DNA of 64,000 bases from Anaerolineaceae bacterium. Lineage in GTDB: Bacteria > Chloroflexota > Anaerolineae > Aggregatilineales > Phototrophicaceae. The DNA lies in the NCBI GenBank assembly GCA_002699585.1, contig PABP01000014.1, positions 434,001 through 498,000 of the forward strand. Direction: 5' to 3'. Below are positions 17,845-26,866 of the stretch, piece by piece (positions within the stretch are counted from its first letter, which is position 1; each line of letters starts with the position of its first letter). Below the pieces are notes generated by a model. It made no database searches, was not told where the DNA came from, and saw only the letters and a list, made by a program, of their open reading frames with translations. Position numbers and translations under genes: made by a program.

Positions 17845-17973
17845 TCTGTTGTCAACGCGCTAAATAAGACTTAATTTCATCCGTTTCTCAATAGCGTCTC
17901 ATTTGATTGTGAAATAATACGCTAAATATGTCTCTGCGCGTTGATGCGCTAAGTCTATTCGTCCGTTGATAGA

Positions 17974-19233
17974 GTGAGAAAATCCAATATGGTGGCACAC
18001 GCCGCTGAACCCAGAACAACATTGCATACCGAAACTGAAGAATGCCCCGTACACAATATGCGGAAAACGGGCTTTGATACCAGCACCTCCGAACAGCCGA
18101 TTGTGCACACCGATGATGGCGTCTGGCATATCTATGGCTACGATGAAGTCCGCCAAATCTTACGCACAGAAATGGCGCACCAGGCCGGATTCGGCAAGGA
18201 TGAATTGGTGGCCGGTGCAGGTGGTTTTCTGAAAATTCTGCCTATTTTGTACCTGGATGGCCCGGAACATCATAAGCAGCGCCGGGAAACCAACAAATTC
18301 TTCACGCCGACCATCACTGATAAAGCCTATCGGGACTTCATGAACGATTATGCTGATGAACTGATTGATGGCCTCAAGAAAAAGGGTCGTGTCGATCTCA
18401 GCGACATCAGCATGGATATGGCCGTTAAAGTCGCATCGCGTATCGTTGGGCTGACCAACAGCTTGCTGCCCGGTTTTAAGGGACGTCTGAATGGGATGCT
18501 GGAAACAGGTAATTTGCCCGCTGATACCCCTAAATGGAAGAAAAGCCTCATCGGCCAATACAATTCGATGTCGTTCGCCTTTTTTGATGTGTGGCCCGCT
18601 GTCCGGGCACGCCGCAAAAATCCGCAGAATGATGTCATCTCCTACTTGTTAAGCCGCGATTATGGCCTGTTCGAGATTTTGACCGAATGCGTGGTCTATG
18701 GCGTGGCGGGTATGGTGACGACCCGTGAGTTCATTTGTGTGGCGCTGTGGCACTTGCTGGAAAATCCGCATCTAGCCGAGCGCATGCGCGTTGGTAGCCA
18801 GGAAGAGCGCTACGCTATTTTGCATGAAATCCTGCGCCTGGAACCCGTCGTAGGCCAGTTACAGCGCCGCGCTATAGAAGACATCACCCTGACCAGCCAG
18901 GGCGAAACGGTGACGATTCCTGCGGGTAGTCTGGTCGATTTGCATGTGAGTGCATCAAATACCGATACGGACATCTTTGGTGAGGATGCCCAGGCGGTCT
19001 GCCCGATGCGCGATGTCGCCGAGCGCAAACCGCGTGTGCAGGAGTATGCTCTCAGCTTTGGTGATGGGGCGCATCGCTGCCCTGGGGCCTATGTCGCCAT
19101 CCAGGAGAGCGATATTTTCTTGCAGAAGCTGCTGGCCATCGATACGCTGCGCATCGAACGGGCACCGGACGTCACCTATAGCGAAATCGCCAAAGGCTAC
19201 GAATTGCGTAATTTCATCATTCGCGTCGACTGA
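17974..19233 (+). CDS. Cytochrome P450
   Basis: This is a 419-residue soluble bacterial-type P450. The heme-ligand loop is FGDGAHRCPGA with C369, the K-helix motif is EILR, and LDGPEHHKQRR marks the C-helix region. The I-helix reads AGMVTTRE, so the acidic residue of the usual A-G-x-(D/E)-T is valine while both threonines remain. That change can alter oxygen activation. The substrate is unknown. No ferredoxin or reductase gene is adjacent. The GTG at 17974 and ATG at 17989 are both possible starts and neither has a strong ribosome site. A terminator follows. Confidence 0.93.
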   Translation: MRKSNMVAHAAEPRTTLHTETEECPVHNMRKTGFDTSTSEQPIVHTDDGVWHIYGYDEVRQILRTEMAHQAGFGKDELVAGAGGFLKILPILYLDGPEHHKQRRETNKFFTPTITDKAYRDFMNDYADELIDGLKKKGRVDLSDISMDMAVKVASRIVGLTNSLLPGFKGRLNGMLETGNLPADTPKWKKSLIGQYNSMSFAFFDVWPAVRARRKNPQNDVISYLLSRDYGLFEILTECVVYGVAGMVTTREFICVALWHLLENPHLAERMRVGSQEERYAILHEILRLEPVVGQLQRRAIEDITLTSQGETVTIPAGSLVDLHVSASNTDTDIFGEDAQAVCPMRDVAERKPRVQEYALSFGDGAHRCPGAYVAIQESDIFLQKLLAIDTLRIERAPDVTYSEIAKGYELRNFIIRVD

Positions 19234-19255
19234 GGTCGTTCAACAATCAGCATGT

Positions 19256-19284
19256 AAAAGGGGCCTGATCTAGGCCTCTTTTTT
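19256..19284 (+). terminator. Rho-independent terminator after P450
   Basis: AAAAGGGGCC / GGCCTCTTTT with one mismatch ends in T6, 22 bp after the P450 stop. Confidence 0.85.
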
Positions 19285-19333
19285 GTTAGAGTTGTGCAGT
19301 ATAGGGGCTAGGGCATCTAGTACAGGCAACCAG

Positions 19334-19368
19334 CGCAAAAACCGCACTGGGGGCAGCGCGGTTTTGTG
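19334..19368 (-). terminator. Probable terminator downstream of spoVS
   Basis: On the minus strand CAAAACCGC and GCGGTTTTTG form a stem with a roughly 12-base loop and a T5 run. It is 115 bp beyond the spoVS stop, farther than usual. Confidence 0.55.
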
Positions 19369-19482
19369 AGTATTTTAACGATTTTGGTCCACAATGATAA
19401 GTCGTTTTAAAGCTTCCCGCTTGAGTGTCGTTGTTTCTAAAAAGGCGAAAGCGTCGTTGGCGCGACAATTCGTCGCGCACCG

Positions 19483-19797
19483 TCACGGACGCGGTTCCAC
19501 CTTAAAGCGAACAGCGGTGCGCTCGCTCCCATCGATGTCTACTTCAGTGAAGAAGGGCGTGCAAACAATATCTATTTCGTCACGCTCCAGGTAGCCACGT
19601 GCAATGGCCAGGGCCTTGACTGCCTGATTGACGGCCCCCGCGCCAATCGCCTGGACCTCAGCAAAATCATGTTGGCGCATAACGCCTGCAATTGCGCCTG
19701 CCACAGCGGTTGACCGTGAGCGTGCAGATACTTTAATAAGGTCGGGGGTTAAATCGTGTGGATGGACTTCTAAGGGGATATCTTGAATGTCGTTCAT
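19483..19797 (-). CDS. spoVS: SpoVS-family (Alba-like) protein
   Basis: The 104-residue product matches stage V sporulation protein S. It has LIKVSARSRSTAVAGAIAG, then AEVQAIGAGAVNQAVKALAIARGYL, then EVDIDGSERTAVRFKVEPRP. The family has an Alba-like nucleic-acid-binding fold and in Bacillus affects sporulation and septation, but it is also common in organisms that do not sporulate. AAGGAAA precedes the ATG. An extra 15-20 residues at the N-terminus exceed the usual length of about 86. It is divergent from dnaA across the candidate origin, which suggests a possible chromosome or cell-cycle link. Confidence 0.95.
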   Translation of the reverse strand: MNDIQDIPLEVHPHDLTPDLIKVSARSRSTAVAGAIAGVMRQHDFAEVQAIGAGAVNQAVKALAIARGYLERDEIDIVCTPFFTEVDIDGSERTAVRFKVEPRP

Positions 19798-20561
19798 GAT
19801 GTTTTCCTTAATTTAATTCTATAGAAACAACTAGTCTATTTAGTATTCACGAACTTATCACTCGTAGACCTATATTGTACACGCTATTAAACCTTCCGTC
19901 CATCAGACCAAACAAAGTGATTATGGAACGTAGTTGCCCCTATACAGCGCTTCAAATACAGTGCTTCAAAACGAGGCATCTATGCGGGCCTGGGTAGCAG
20001 ATAGAAGGTGCCAAAGGAAAATTGCCTGACGAGTTATCCCAAATTGAAGCGGTTTTTCCGAGTTTGGGACGTTTATTATCCCAAATTTTACTCAGCTCGC
20101 ATAATGTGTTATGGGGATGATTAAGCTACAAAAACGACTTTTTCTTACGAATTTTGCGATATAACGTTATAAAAATGGGGATATTTGCGATATATGGCCG
20201 TTAATGCGGTACTTACATTGGGCAGACGTGGTCTACACAATTTTGAGTTTATTAAATCTCATTTGGCGGTTTATCCCAACCTTAAAATTTTCGGTTTTTA
20301 CAGCCGTTTCCGTTGAGCGAATCGACCATCTAAGTTATACTTTTGAATACTACGGAAGACACCCTCCGCCGCAAACTTAGGGGGCGTTGTAATCGGACCA
20401 CACCCCGTCTGATTACAACCAAATTACCAGCTTAAAGCTGATGGCAATCCGATCTATATATCAATTTGTGTGGCATACCTTATGTGCCAGACGGTATTTC
20501 TTTTGTCTATTGTCGGGGGTAGTTCGCCTGCCCGATTTTGTACCTAGAAAGTTGTTAACGA
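19798..20561. other. Candidate replication origin (oriC) with DnaA boxes
   Basis: This 764-bp AT-rich gap lies between spoVS and dnaA. The nonamer TTATCCCAA occurs three times in the same orientation at 20034-20042, 20076-20084 and 20271-20279, with degenerate relatives near 20112 and 20176 (TGGGGAT). It differs from the standard TTATCCACA at two positions. The stretch 20100-20270 is rich in A and T, with repeated GCGATAT motifs, and would suit an unwinding region. Placement directly before dnaA agrees with the common bacterial arrangement. No gene in this gap is convincing. Confidence 0.72.
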
Positions 20562-21968
20562 GTGACGCCTCAAGACGCCTGGAAAGCTGCCTATCATCAA
20601 CTAGAACTGCAACTGGACCGCGCCAGTTTCGATACCTGGCTGCGCGATGTAGTTTTCTTAGGCTATGAAGCAGGTGCCTATTTAATCGGCGTGCCCAATG
20701 GCTACGCCCGCGACATGCTCCAGCACCGCCTTTACCGCAACATTCGCCGCGTACTGAGTGATGTCGCCGGGGAAGATTGCGAATTGCGCTTCGAGATCTA
20801 TAAAGGAGAGGTCGGCGCAGCGCCAGCCGAGCCTGAAAACGACGATATGCCGTTGTTTAAGTTGCTGGCCCAGCAGCCGGTGGAGCCAAAACCCGCCGCG
20901 CCGCTACCCTTGCATCAGGCGATGTTGCCACCGTCACGGCCCGACCTACCGGAGAGCGAACTCAACCCGCGCTACACGATGGACCGTTTTATCGTCAACA
21001 AGTCCAACAGCGTGGTTTACGAAGCGGCGTCTGCCGTCGCGGAGTATCCGGCGACCGTATACAATCCTTTTTTGATTTATGGGGGTGTCGGTCTGGGCAA
21101 GACGCACTTGCTACAGGCTATCGCCCACCAATGTACCGAGCGCGGCCTCAAGACGGTCTACATCCCGTCGGAGGTCTTCACCAACGATCTGATCGACGCC
21201 ATCCGCAGCCGTACCACAGCCATGTTCCGTGAAAAATACCGCACGGTCGATGTGCTGCTGGTCGATGACATTCAGTTCATCAGCGGCAAGGAGACCACGC
21301 AGGAAGAGTTCTTCCATACGTTTAACGCGCTGGTCAACTTCAACAAGCAGATCGTACTGGCATCCGACCGCCACCCGCGCGAAATGGCTACATTAGAAGA
21401 TCGCCTGCGGTCGCGCTTCCAGGGTGGGCTGGTTGCCGATATTCAGCCGCCAGAGTACGAAACCCGCATTGCGATTTTGCGCATGTGGGCCCAGGAGCGC
21501 GGCCTCCAGATTGATAACCGTGCCATTGAGATGATCGCCCAGCGTGCGCCGAATAACGTCCGCGAGTTGGAAGGCGTCTTCAACCAGATTGCCGCCCAGA
21601 CGCGCTTCAGCGGTGGCGAAGTCAATATTTCAGATGCCCGCCAGACTGTTGATCGCTTCCGCCGCCCGCGTGAGCACATCCAGATGGCCGACATCATCCG
21701 CGTGACAGCCGAAAAACACGGCCTGGATTCTGATGACCTGACCGGGACACGCCGTACTGGACGCATCAACCGCGCCCGCCAGATTGCCATGTTCATCGTC
21801 CGTGAGTTGACGCCCTACAGTCTGCCGCAAATTGGCGAGGCCTTCGGCGGACGCAGCCATACCACCGTGCTGCATGGTTGCAACAAAATTGCCGACGAAG
21901 TCGAAAACGACCCGGTGCTTGAAAGTCGCATTCTCAAGATCAAGCAGCTCGTCCAGCGCGGCATGTAA
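20562..21968 (+). CDS. dnaA: Chromosomal replication initiator DnaA
   Basis: DnaA binds origin boxes, melts the DNA and loads helicase. The 468-residue product has domain I (residues 1-85, WLRDV), a proline-rich linker, AAA+ domain III with Walker A GGVGLGKT (174-181) and Walker B LLVDD (232-236), and domain IV with GGRSHTTVLHGCNKI from residue 429. In the DNA-contact motif the usual aspartate before HTTV is serine (S432), which may relate to the altered boxes upstream. The start is GTG with only a weak ribosome site. A perfect terminator follows. Confidence 0.98.
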   Translation: MTPQDAWKAAYHQLELQLDRASFDTWLRDVVFLGYEAGAYLIGVPNGYARDMLQHRLYRNIRRVLSDVAGEDCELRFEIYKGEVGAAPAEPENDDMPLFKLLAQQPVEPKPAAPLPLHQAMLPPSRPDLPESELNPRYTMDRFIVNKSNSVVYEAASAVAEYPATVYNPFLIYGGVGLGKTHLLQAIAHQCTERGLKTVYIPSEVFTNDLIDAIRSRTTAMFREKYRTVDVLLVDDIQFISGKETTQEEFFHTFNALVNFNKQIVLASDRHPREMATLEDRLRSRFQGGLVADIQPPEYETRIAILRMWAQERGLQIDNRAIEMIAQRAPNNVRELEGVFNQIAAQTRFSGGEVNISDARQTVDRFRRPREHIQMADIIRVTAEKHGLDSDDLTGTRRTGRINRARQIAMFIVRELTPYSLPQIGEAFGGRSHTTVLHGCNKIADEVENDPVLESRILKIKQLVQRGM

Positions 21969-21992
21969 CCTGCCGCCCCAGCGTTAAACCCA

Positions 21993-22020
21993 AGAGGACA
22001 CGCCTACCGTGTCCTTTTTT
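21993..22020 (+). terminator. Rho-independent terminator after dnaA
   Basis: A perfect seven-pair stem GGACACG / CGTGTCC, extended by an A-T pair, with a CCTAC loop and a T6 tail. It lies 25 bp after the dnaA stop. Confidence 0.93.
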
Positions 22021-22315
22021 GATTCCTGCCTGTTCCCAGATCGATTTTAAGCGAAAAAAACTCAGATTTGCTGCCCTCGCTGGCACAGTGCTGATTAGCC
22101 TGTGTTGGCTTTTTTCCACTATCTACCACCTTATTTGCGATATTTGGCTGATTATCTCCCACATTTCACCCACTTTTTGTCACAGCCGCAACCTAGCAGT
22201 CATCGCAGCCAAAAACGTACCAGATGGAAAACCATATGGAACGCCTTTCGTGGGCCAAATCGCCTACGCTGATGGGTGATCGTTTCAAAGGCGCAGCATG
22301 CGCACAGGAGACACC
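22021..22315. other. Intergenic region after dnaA
   Basis: This roughly 295-bp gap contains a short AT-rich core with TTATTTGCGATATTTGG and TTATCTCCCACA, the former echoing the GCGATAT motifs of the upstream candidate origin. An 86-codon frame here lacks a ribosome site and looks spurious. Whether the origin is bipartite around dnaA cannot be told from sequence alone. Confidence 0.35.
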
Positions 22316-23749
22316 ATGTTTAACTGGCTAAGCAATATCTTCAGTGATCGGCAGCAGTTACGGGCCGATACCCCCCACGTGGAAGCCGTCGCAGTCCATA
22401 ACAGCGCTCTCTATAACGACGCGCTCAGTGCGGCTAGCAACAGCGAAATCTATCAGCAGTCGCCGTGGATATACGTGGCTGTCAACCGCATTGCGGAAGC
22501 AGGCGCGTTGGTCCCACTAAGGGTGCTGCGCTTGCAGGGCGAGACGCGCCTCCAGGTGGAGCGTCACCCGCTTGAAGTCCTGCTGGATGCCCCCAATCCC
22601 TTCCTCAGCCGCTTTGAGCTGTTCGAGCAGACATTTGGCATGCTTGAACTTACAGGCAATGCTTACTGGTACCTGACGGGCAACAACAGCGGCCAACCAG
22701 CCCAAATCTGGCCGCTGCGTGCCGATCGCGTCAGCATCGTGCCCGACCCGAACGGTTATGTACGTGGCTATGTCTACGAGGTGGATGGCAAGCGGATTCC
22801 CTATGAACCATTGGAAATCGTGCATTTCAAGCGCTGGCATCCCGCCAATGACTACTATGGCCTGTCGGCGCTGTCGGCGGCGCGCTTGGCGGTCAACAGC
22901 GACCGGGCCATGGCGCGCTGGAACCACAACACCTTCGGCCAGGATAATGGCGTTCCGGCGGGGATTGTGGCCATTCAGGACAACATCACTGATGGCGATT
23001 TTGAGCGCATCAAGCGTGAGTGGCGCAGTAGTTACGGCGGCGGCCAGCGTAAAACGGCCTTCCTGCGTGGCGGCACCGTCACCTGGCAGAATATTGGCCT
23101 CAGTCATACCGACCTCGACTTCCTCAAAGGGCGGCAGGCCCACCGTGATGAGATACTCAATATCTTTGGCATTCCGGTGGGGCTGGTGAGCGAGAATGCG
23201 ACCGAAGCCAATGCCAAAGTCGCTGAGCGCCAGTTCATCGAGCGCACACTGTGGCCCAAGCTGGTCCGTCTCTCTCAAAAGATCACCCAGGAATTGCTGC
23301 CCTTCTATCCGGGTGAGCATGTTGCTGAGTTCGAGGACATTCGTCCGACGGATACCCAGGCGCGTCTGGAGGAAATCCGTGCCGCTCAGGCGGTTCTCAG
23401 CATCAACGAGATTCGTTCACGCTACTATGAACTACCTTCGGCTCCCTGGGGTGATGTCCCGGTGGCCCTGGCACAGTCTGATACGAGCCAGCAGTCGCAA
23501 GCACCCGCGTCTGATGACAGCACCCAGGCGGCGGCATCTGCCAAATCCCAGGCTGATGAACTGTCCCAATGGGAGCGCTTCGCCCTCAAGCGGCTGGGTC
23601 GTTCAGGCGGACGCCCCTTTGAAGTCACTGTGCTCCCGGATGATCTCGCCTTTGAGATCAGTGCCAAGCTGCTAGCTGCGGACGATAAAGAGGTGGTTAA
23701 GGCCGTGTTTGCAGAGGCAAAGTCGCAGTTGGATGCAGAAGATGAGTAA
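22316..23749 (+). CDS. HK97-type phage portal protein (orphan)
   Basis: The 477-residue product matches HK97-family portal proteins, which form the dodecameric DNA gate of tailed-phage heads. Cues are SPWIYVAVNRIAEA near residue 50, ELTGNAYWYL, WPLRADRVSIVPD, a HFKRW strand, then GIPVGLVSENATEANAKVAERQF and a polar Q/S/A linker before a helical tail. The frame is intact. No terminase, protease or capsid gene adjoins it. AGGAG five bases before the ATG at 22316 supports this start over 22298. It is probably a domesticated or stranded phage gene. Confidence 0.92.
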   Translation: MFNWLSNIFSDRQQLRADTPHVEAVAVHNSALYNDALSAASNSEIYQQSPWIYVAVNRIAEAGALVPLRVLRLQGETRLQVERHPLEVLLDAPNPFLSRFELFEQTFGMLELTGNAYWYLTGNNSGQPAQIWPLRADRVSIVPDPNGYVRGYVYEVDGKRIPYEPLEIVHFKRWHPANDYYGLSALSAARLAVNSDRAMARWNHNTFGQDNGVPAGIVAIQDNITDGDFERIKREWRSSYGGGQRKTAFLRGGTVTWQNIGLSHTDLDFLKGRQAHRDEILNIFGIPVGLVSENATEANAKVAERQFIERTLWPKLVRLSQKITQELLPFYPGEHVAEFEDIRPTDTQARLEEIRAAQAVLSINEIRSRYYELPSAPWGDVPVALAQSDTSQQSQAPASDDSTQAAASAKSQADELSQWERFALKRLGRSGGRPFEVTVLPDDLAFEISAKLLAADDKEVVKAVFAEAKSQLDAEDE

Positions 23750-23768
23750 GAATATCCAGCAGGAGCAT

Positions 23769-23888
23769 AACCCCCATCCCCGGTCCATCCCCCGAAAGAG
23801 GAAGGATGCCTTTTCATAGCGACAAGGTTCTGACATGGTTCTAAGGAATGTCCCCTCTCCTTCGGGGAGGGGATTCAGGGGAGGGGTT
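23769..23888. repeat. MITE-like double-hairpin repeat, copy A
   Basis: A 120-bp element with inverted ends (AACCCCCATCCCC versus CAGGGGAGGGGTT). Inside are GAGGAAGGATGCC at 23798-23810 and a 32-bp block at 23850-23881 that is identical to 35415-35446. The block holds a nine-pair hairpin CCCCTCTCC-TTC-GGGGAGGGG. It fills the gap between two convergent genes, where it could also act as a terminator. Confidence 0.82.
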
Positions 23889-23897
23889 AAAATTACA

Positions 23898-26738
23898 CTA
23901 ACTATCCTCATCGTCAGACGATTGCGCACCATCTAGGTAGCCAGCCAGCCACTTCATGACGTCGAGTGCGCTCTGCGGGGCTTGTTCGCCACGTGCCAAA
24001 CCCCGATCCACGGCTTCGTCACTGCGGATGAGGCTGGGCTTGCTGCGATTCGCGGCCATCGTGGTCAGTAATTGCGCTAGTTCCTTGAGGTTGATCGCCA
24101 GCACTTGCTGTTCATCCAGGCTGAGGCTGTCGTCGCGGGTTTGTAATACCGAGCGAATGGTGGCCGTATCCACGCCCAGGTTGCGCGTATTGCTATCGAA
24201 CCCATCGGCGATGGCCTCGAGCACGTTGTAAGCCGTGTTGACCTGTTCCGCGAAATCCGACAGGCTGCGCGTGCCAATCACTTTCCGCAGCGATACGTGC
24301 GTCTGCACAATTGCACGCATCTCTTCAAGCGTCCTCACACCTTCTAGCAGGCGGTCCAACTGCTGCAACTGGCTGACAGATAGCGCGCCGGTGTACTTAC
24401 GCCACCAGGACATCAGCGTCGCACGGGAAGAAGGATTCCAGTTGATGGCTTTGCGCAAGCGTAACAATTGGTCAGCGAAATCCTCATCGTAGTCAATGGC
24501 TGCGGACTCAATCATCGTGAGCAGCCGGGGAACGGCAACGCGCATAATTAGCTCGCTGCGGATTTCTGCTGCCAGATCGACCATACGCCACAGAATGGAT
24601 TCATCGACGATGATCTCGCTGTTTTGGTTGAGCATCCGCGCGAGCTGCTCGACGAGTTCTTCTTCGGCTTTTTCCCATGTGCGATCTTTCAGGATAGCCA
24701 GGTAGCTGTCAACCGCTTGCTGTGGCGTCAGGTGGCTGCTGCTGACCAGATTGCTGATGAGCATGATCTTGTCGTCATCATCGCGATGGCTTTGTTGCAA
24801 TACGCGCGGCAGCAGCCCTTCCAGGCGATCTTGTTGGGCCAATTCTGCGGCTAACTCCCGGAACAGGGCATCTTCATTGTCGTTGAGGATCAGAATGAAC
24901 AGGGCATCCAGGCCGCCGTTGACCAGTTTGCCATCTCCCAGGCGCACGACATCGTGAATGAGCGTGTTGGGACGGAATGGTTCGCCTACGCGCACCGAGG
25001 TTCCCTGGTAAAGCTGCCATAGCACGCGGATAATGGGCGCGTTGATGACGGGCGTGTCGTGATCCAGTCCACACCGAACGGCCAGCAAAAACATCTCGCG
25101 CGGGCCTTCTGCCAGGGCTTCGATGTCGGCGGTTACTGGTTCACGCAGGGCATTCCCCAACAAGTCCGGCAATTGCGCCAAAAAGTCATTGTCTTGCAGT
25201 AGCTCCGAGATTAAATCCGGCGCGCGCTTGATGGCAATCGTCAGCAGGTCGATTGCCAGTTCTTGATGCTGGCTGGCTAACGGCTTGGCAGCCACCAACC
25301 CATCGTGCAGCACATCCTGCAATTGATAGGCGCGCGGCTCACGGGCGATGAGTGTCAACCAGCGGCTGATGATTGATGGTTCGGTGGTTTCGATAGCCAC
25401 GTTGAGCGCGTTCTTTGCTGCTTCGTGCAGTCGACCCAGCCACTTTTCACGGCGGGCCTTGGCTTGTGGGTCGGCTTCAGCTTCAGCCTCACCATTTGCT
25501 TCCTTGCCATTGCTACCATTCAGATCAGCCAGGCTGGCACGGGCGATAACATAAGCCGTATCGGGTTGGTCGGCCAATGCCTCGTCAATCATCGGCTGAA
25601 TCTGGGCTTCCAGGTCGGGGTCGGCATCCAGGCGCTCGACTAGACTGGCAGCACTGGCGGCATCGTGATGGTCGAGCACGTTATGAAGCAGGCGCTCGAT
25701 GTAATGCGTATAGGCCTGTTCTGTGGGTGGGTGCGGGCTATCGAGCACGGCCAGCAGCAGTTCAGTGGTGACGCCATTGCCGGATTTCAGCGCATTATCA
25801 GCGCGGCTGCGGTTGGCGATATGCGTCAGACCGCCCTCGCGTGTGCTGGCCGCTAAGAGGGCCGTCGCATAAGGTTCTGTATCTTCCAGCACGGTCGTTA
25901 GGATGTCCAAGTCCTGCTCAGAAGCGCCCCACATGCTGTTGAGGTAAGCCACATAGGCATGGCTGGTCAACAGTGAGCCATCCAGCTTGAGCTTGGCCCA
26001 GTCCAGCGACCAGGCTGTTGTTTCCTGCGGCGTGGCGCTATCGCCTGCCGATGTGCTCGTTGGGGCCAGGTCGGGCGACGGTGCGTCAAATTGGAAATCG
26101 ACTGTTTCCGAGAATGTGGTCGCATGGGTATTGAACGTCACTGTGTGGCGGGTGGCTGTGGGTAAAAGCGCCAGCAATCCCTCGATGAGCGCCATACGCG
26201 CTTCCAGGTTCGGTGCAAAATGGGCGATGAGCAGCGGCTGTGGATGGAGTACCGCACCCAGCAAGGCGAACGCAGTCTGCATATCGTTGCCGGGTAGGAT
26301 GTCATATAGGTTTTGTAGGCGTGAACGCCGATCATAAGCCGGCGGCGTATCGTGAACGGTGAGCGGCTCTAAGGGCGCGTTGGTCACAGTGTTGTTGCTT
26401 GCTGGCATGGTCGCCAGGACTTGTAGCAGCGTGACATCCCCATTGAGTTCCGTCACGACGTCGGGCGGCAGCAGCACCAGATGAACACGGCTCGCCCCAT
26501 TGACGGTTTCCGCCAGGGCCAGCATCATTTCGTGTTCGATGTCAGGATGAGGTACATAAGCCAGGGCCTGTGCTTGGCCTGCTTCGTCGGCTTGCAACGG
26601 AAGCAAAGCAGTGGCTTCTACCAGCGAGGCAATCGCCTCAATGGGGAAGTCGTCACTCTGGCCTAAGACAACCGCCGGATCCTCTGCGGTGACTGGGTTG
26701 GGGATGTTATATACAGCATGTTGCAGGACGAACGTCAC
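23898..26738 (-). CDS. Large soluble helical protein, unknown function
   Basis: No family is recognised with confidence for this 946-residue protein. It has no signal peptide or transmembrane segment. The N-terminal 230 residues are mixed, with a TATRHTVTFNTHATTF strand that faintly recalls GTPase-associated (GAP1-type) proteins. The rest is a long run of helical pairs, with an acidic linker rich in EAEAEAD near residue 420. Helical-repeat scaffolds of this sort usually hold partner proteins. The start is GTG with GGGAAG upstream. It is followed in the same direction by nothing and converges on the portal gene through repeat copy A. Confidence 0.72.
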   Translation of the reverse strand: MTFVLQHAVYNIPNPVTAEDPAVVLGQSDDFPIEAIASLVEATALLPLQADEAGQAQALAYVPHPDIEHEMMLALAETVNGASRVHLVLLPPDVVTELNGDVTLLQVLATMPASNNTVTNAPLEPLTVHDTPPAYDRRSRLQNLYDILPGNDMQTAFALLGAVLHPQPLLIAHFAPNLEARMALIEGLLALLPTATRHTVTFNTHATTFSETVDFQFDAPSPDLAPTSTSAGDSATPQETTAWSLDWAKLKLDGSLLTSHAYVAYLNSMWGASEQDLDILTTVLEDTEPYATALLAASTREGGLTHIANRSRADNALKSGNGVTTELLLAVLDSPHPPTEQAYTHYIERLLHNVLDHHDAASAASLVERLDADPDLEAQIQPMIDEALADQPDTAYVIARASLADLNGSNGKEANGEAEAEADPQAKARREKWLGRLHEAAKNALNVAIETTEPSIISRWLTLIAREPRAYQLQDVLHDGLVAAKPLASQHQELAIDLLTIAIKRAPDLISELLQDNDFLAQLPDLLGNALREPVTADIEALAEGPREMFLLAVRCGLDHDTPVINAPIIRVLWQLYQGTSVRVGEPFRPNTLIHDVVRLGDGKLVNGGLDALFILILNDNEDALFRELAAELAQQDRLEGLLPRVLQQSHRDDDDKIMLISNLVSSSHLTPQQAVDSYLAILKDRTWEKAEEELVEQLARMLNQNSEIIVDESILWRMVDLAAEIRSELIMRVAVPRLLTMIESAAIDYDEDFADQLLRLRKAINWNPSSRATLMSWWRKYTGALSVSQLQQLDRLLEGVRTLEEMRAIVQTHVSLRKVIGTRSLSDFAEQVNTAYNVLEAIADGFDSNTRNLGVDTATIRSVLQTRDDSLSLDEQQVLAINLKELAQLLTTMAANRSKPSLIRSDEAVDRGLARGEQAPQSALDVMKWLAGYLDGAQSSDDEDS

Positions 26739-26866
26739 TAGGCTTCCCAGGGGTCGTGAACAGAACTGCGCGAGACATTGTTACAAAGAGTACGCTATCT
26801 AGCAAGGAAAGATTATCACGACATAAGCGGATTGTCTTCCTTATTTAGCATATCGGTGGTTAGGGA

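Noticed and set aside
20441-20668. 75-codon frame overlapping the dnaA start
   Set aside because: It lies in the candidate origin, ends inside dnaA in another frame and has no coding character.
22019-22279. 86-codon frame after dnaA
   Set aside because: It starts in the terminator tail, lacks a ribosome site, and its sequence looks like translated AT-rich DNA.
22517-23320. 267-codon minus-strand frame in the portal gene
   Set aside because: It is the antisense shadow of a recognised portal protein.
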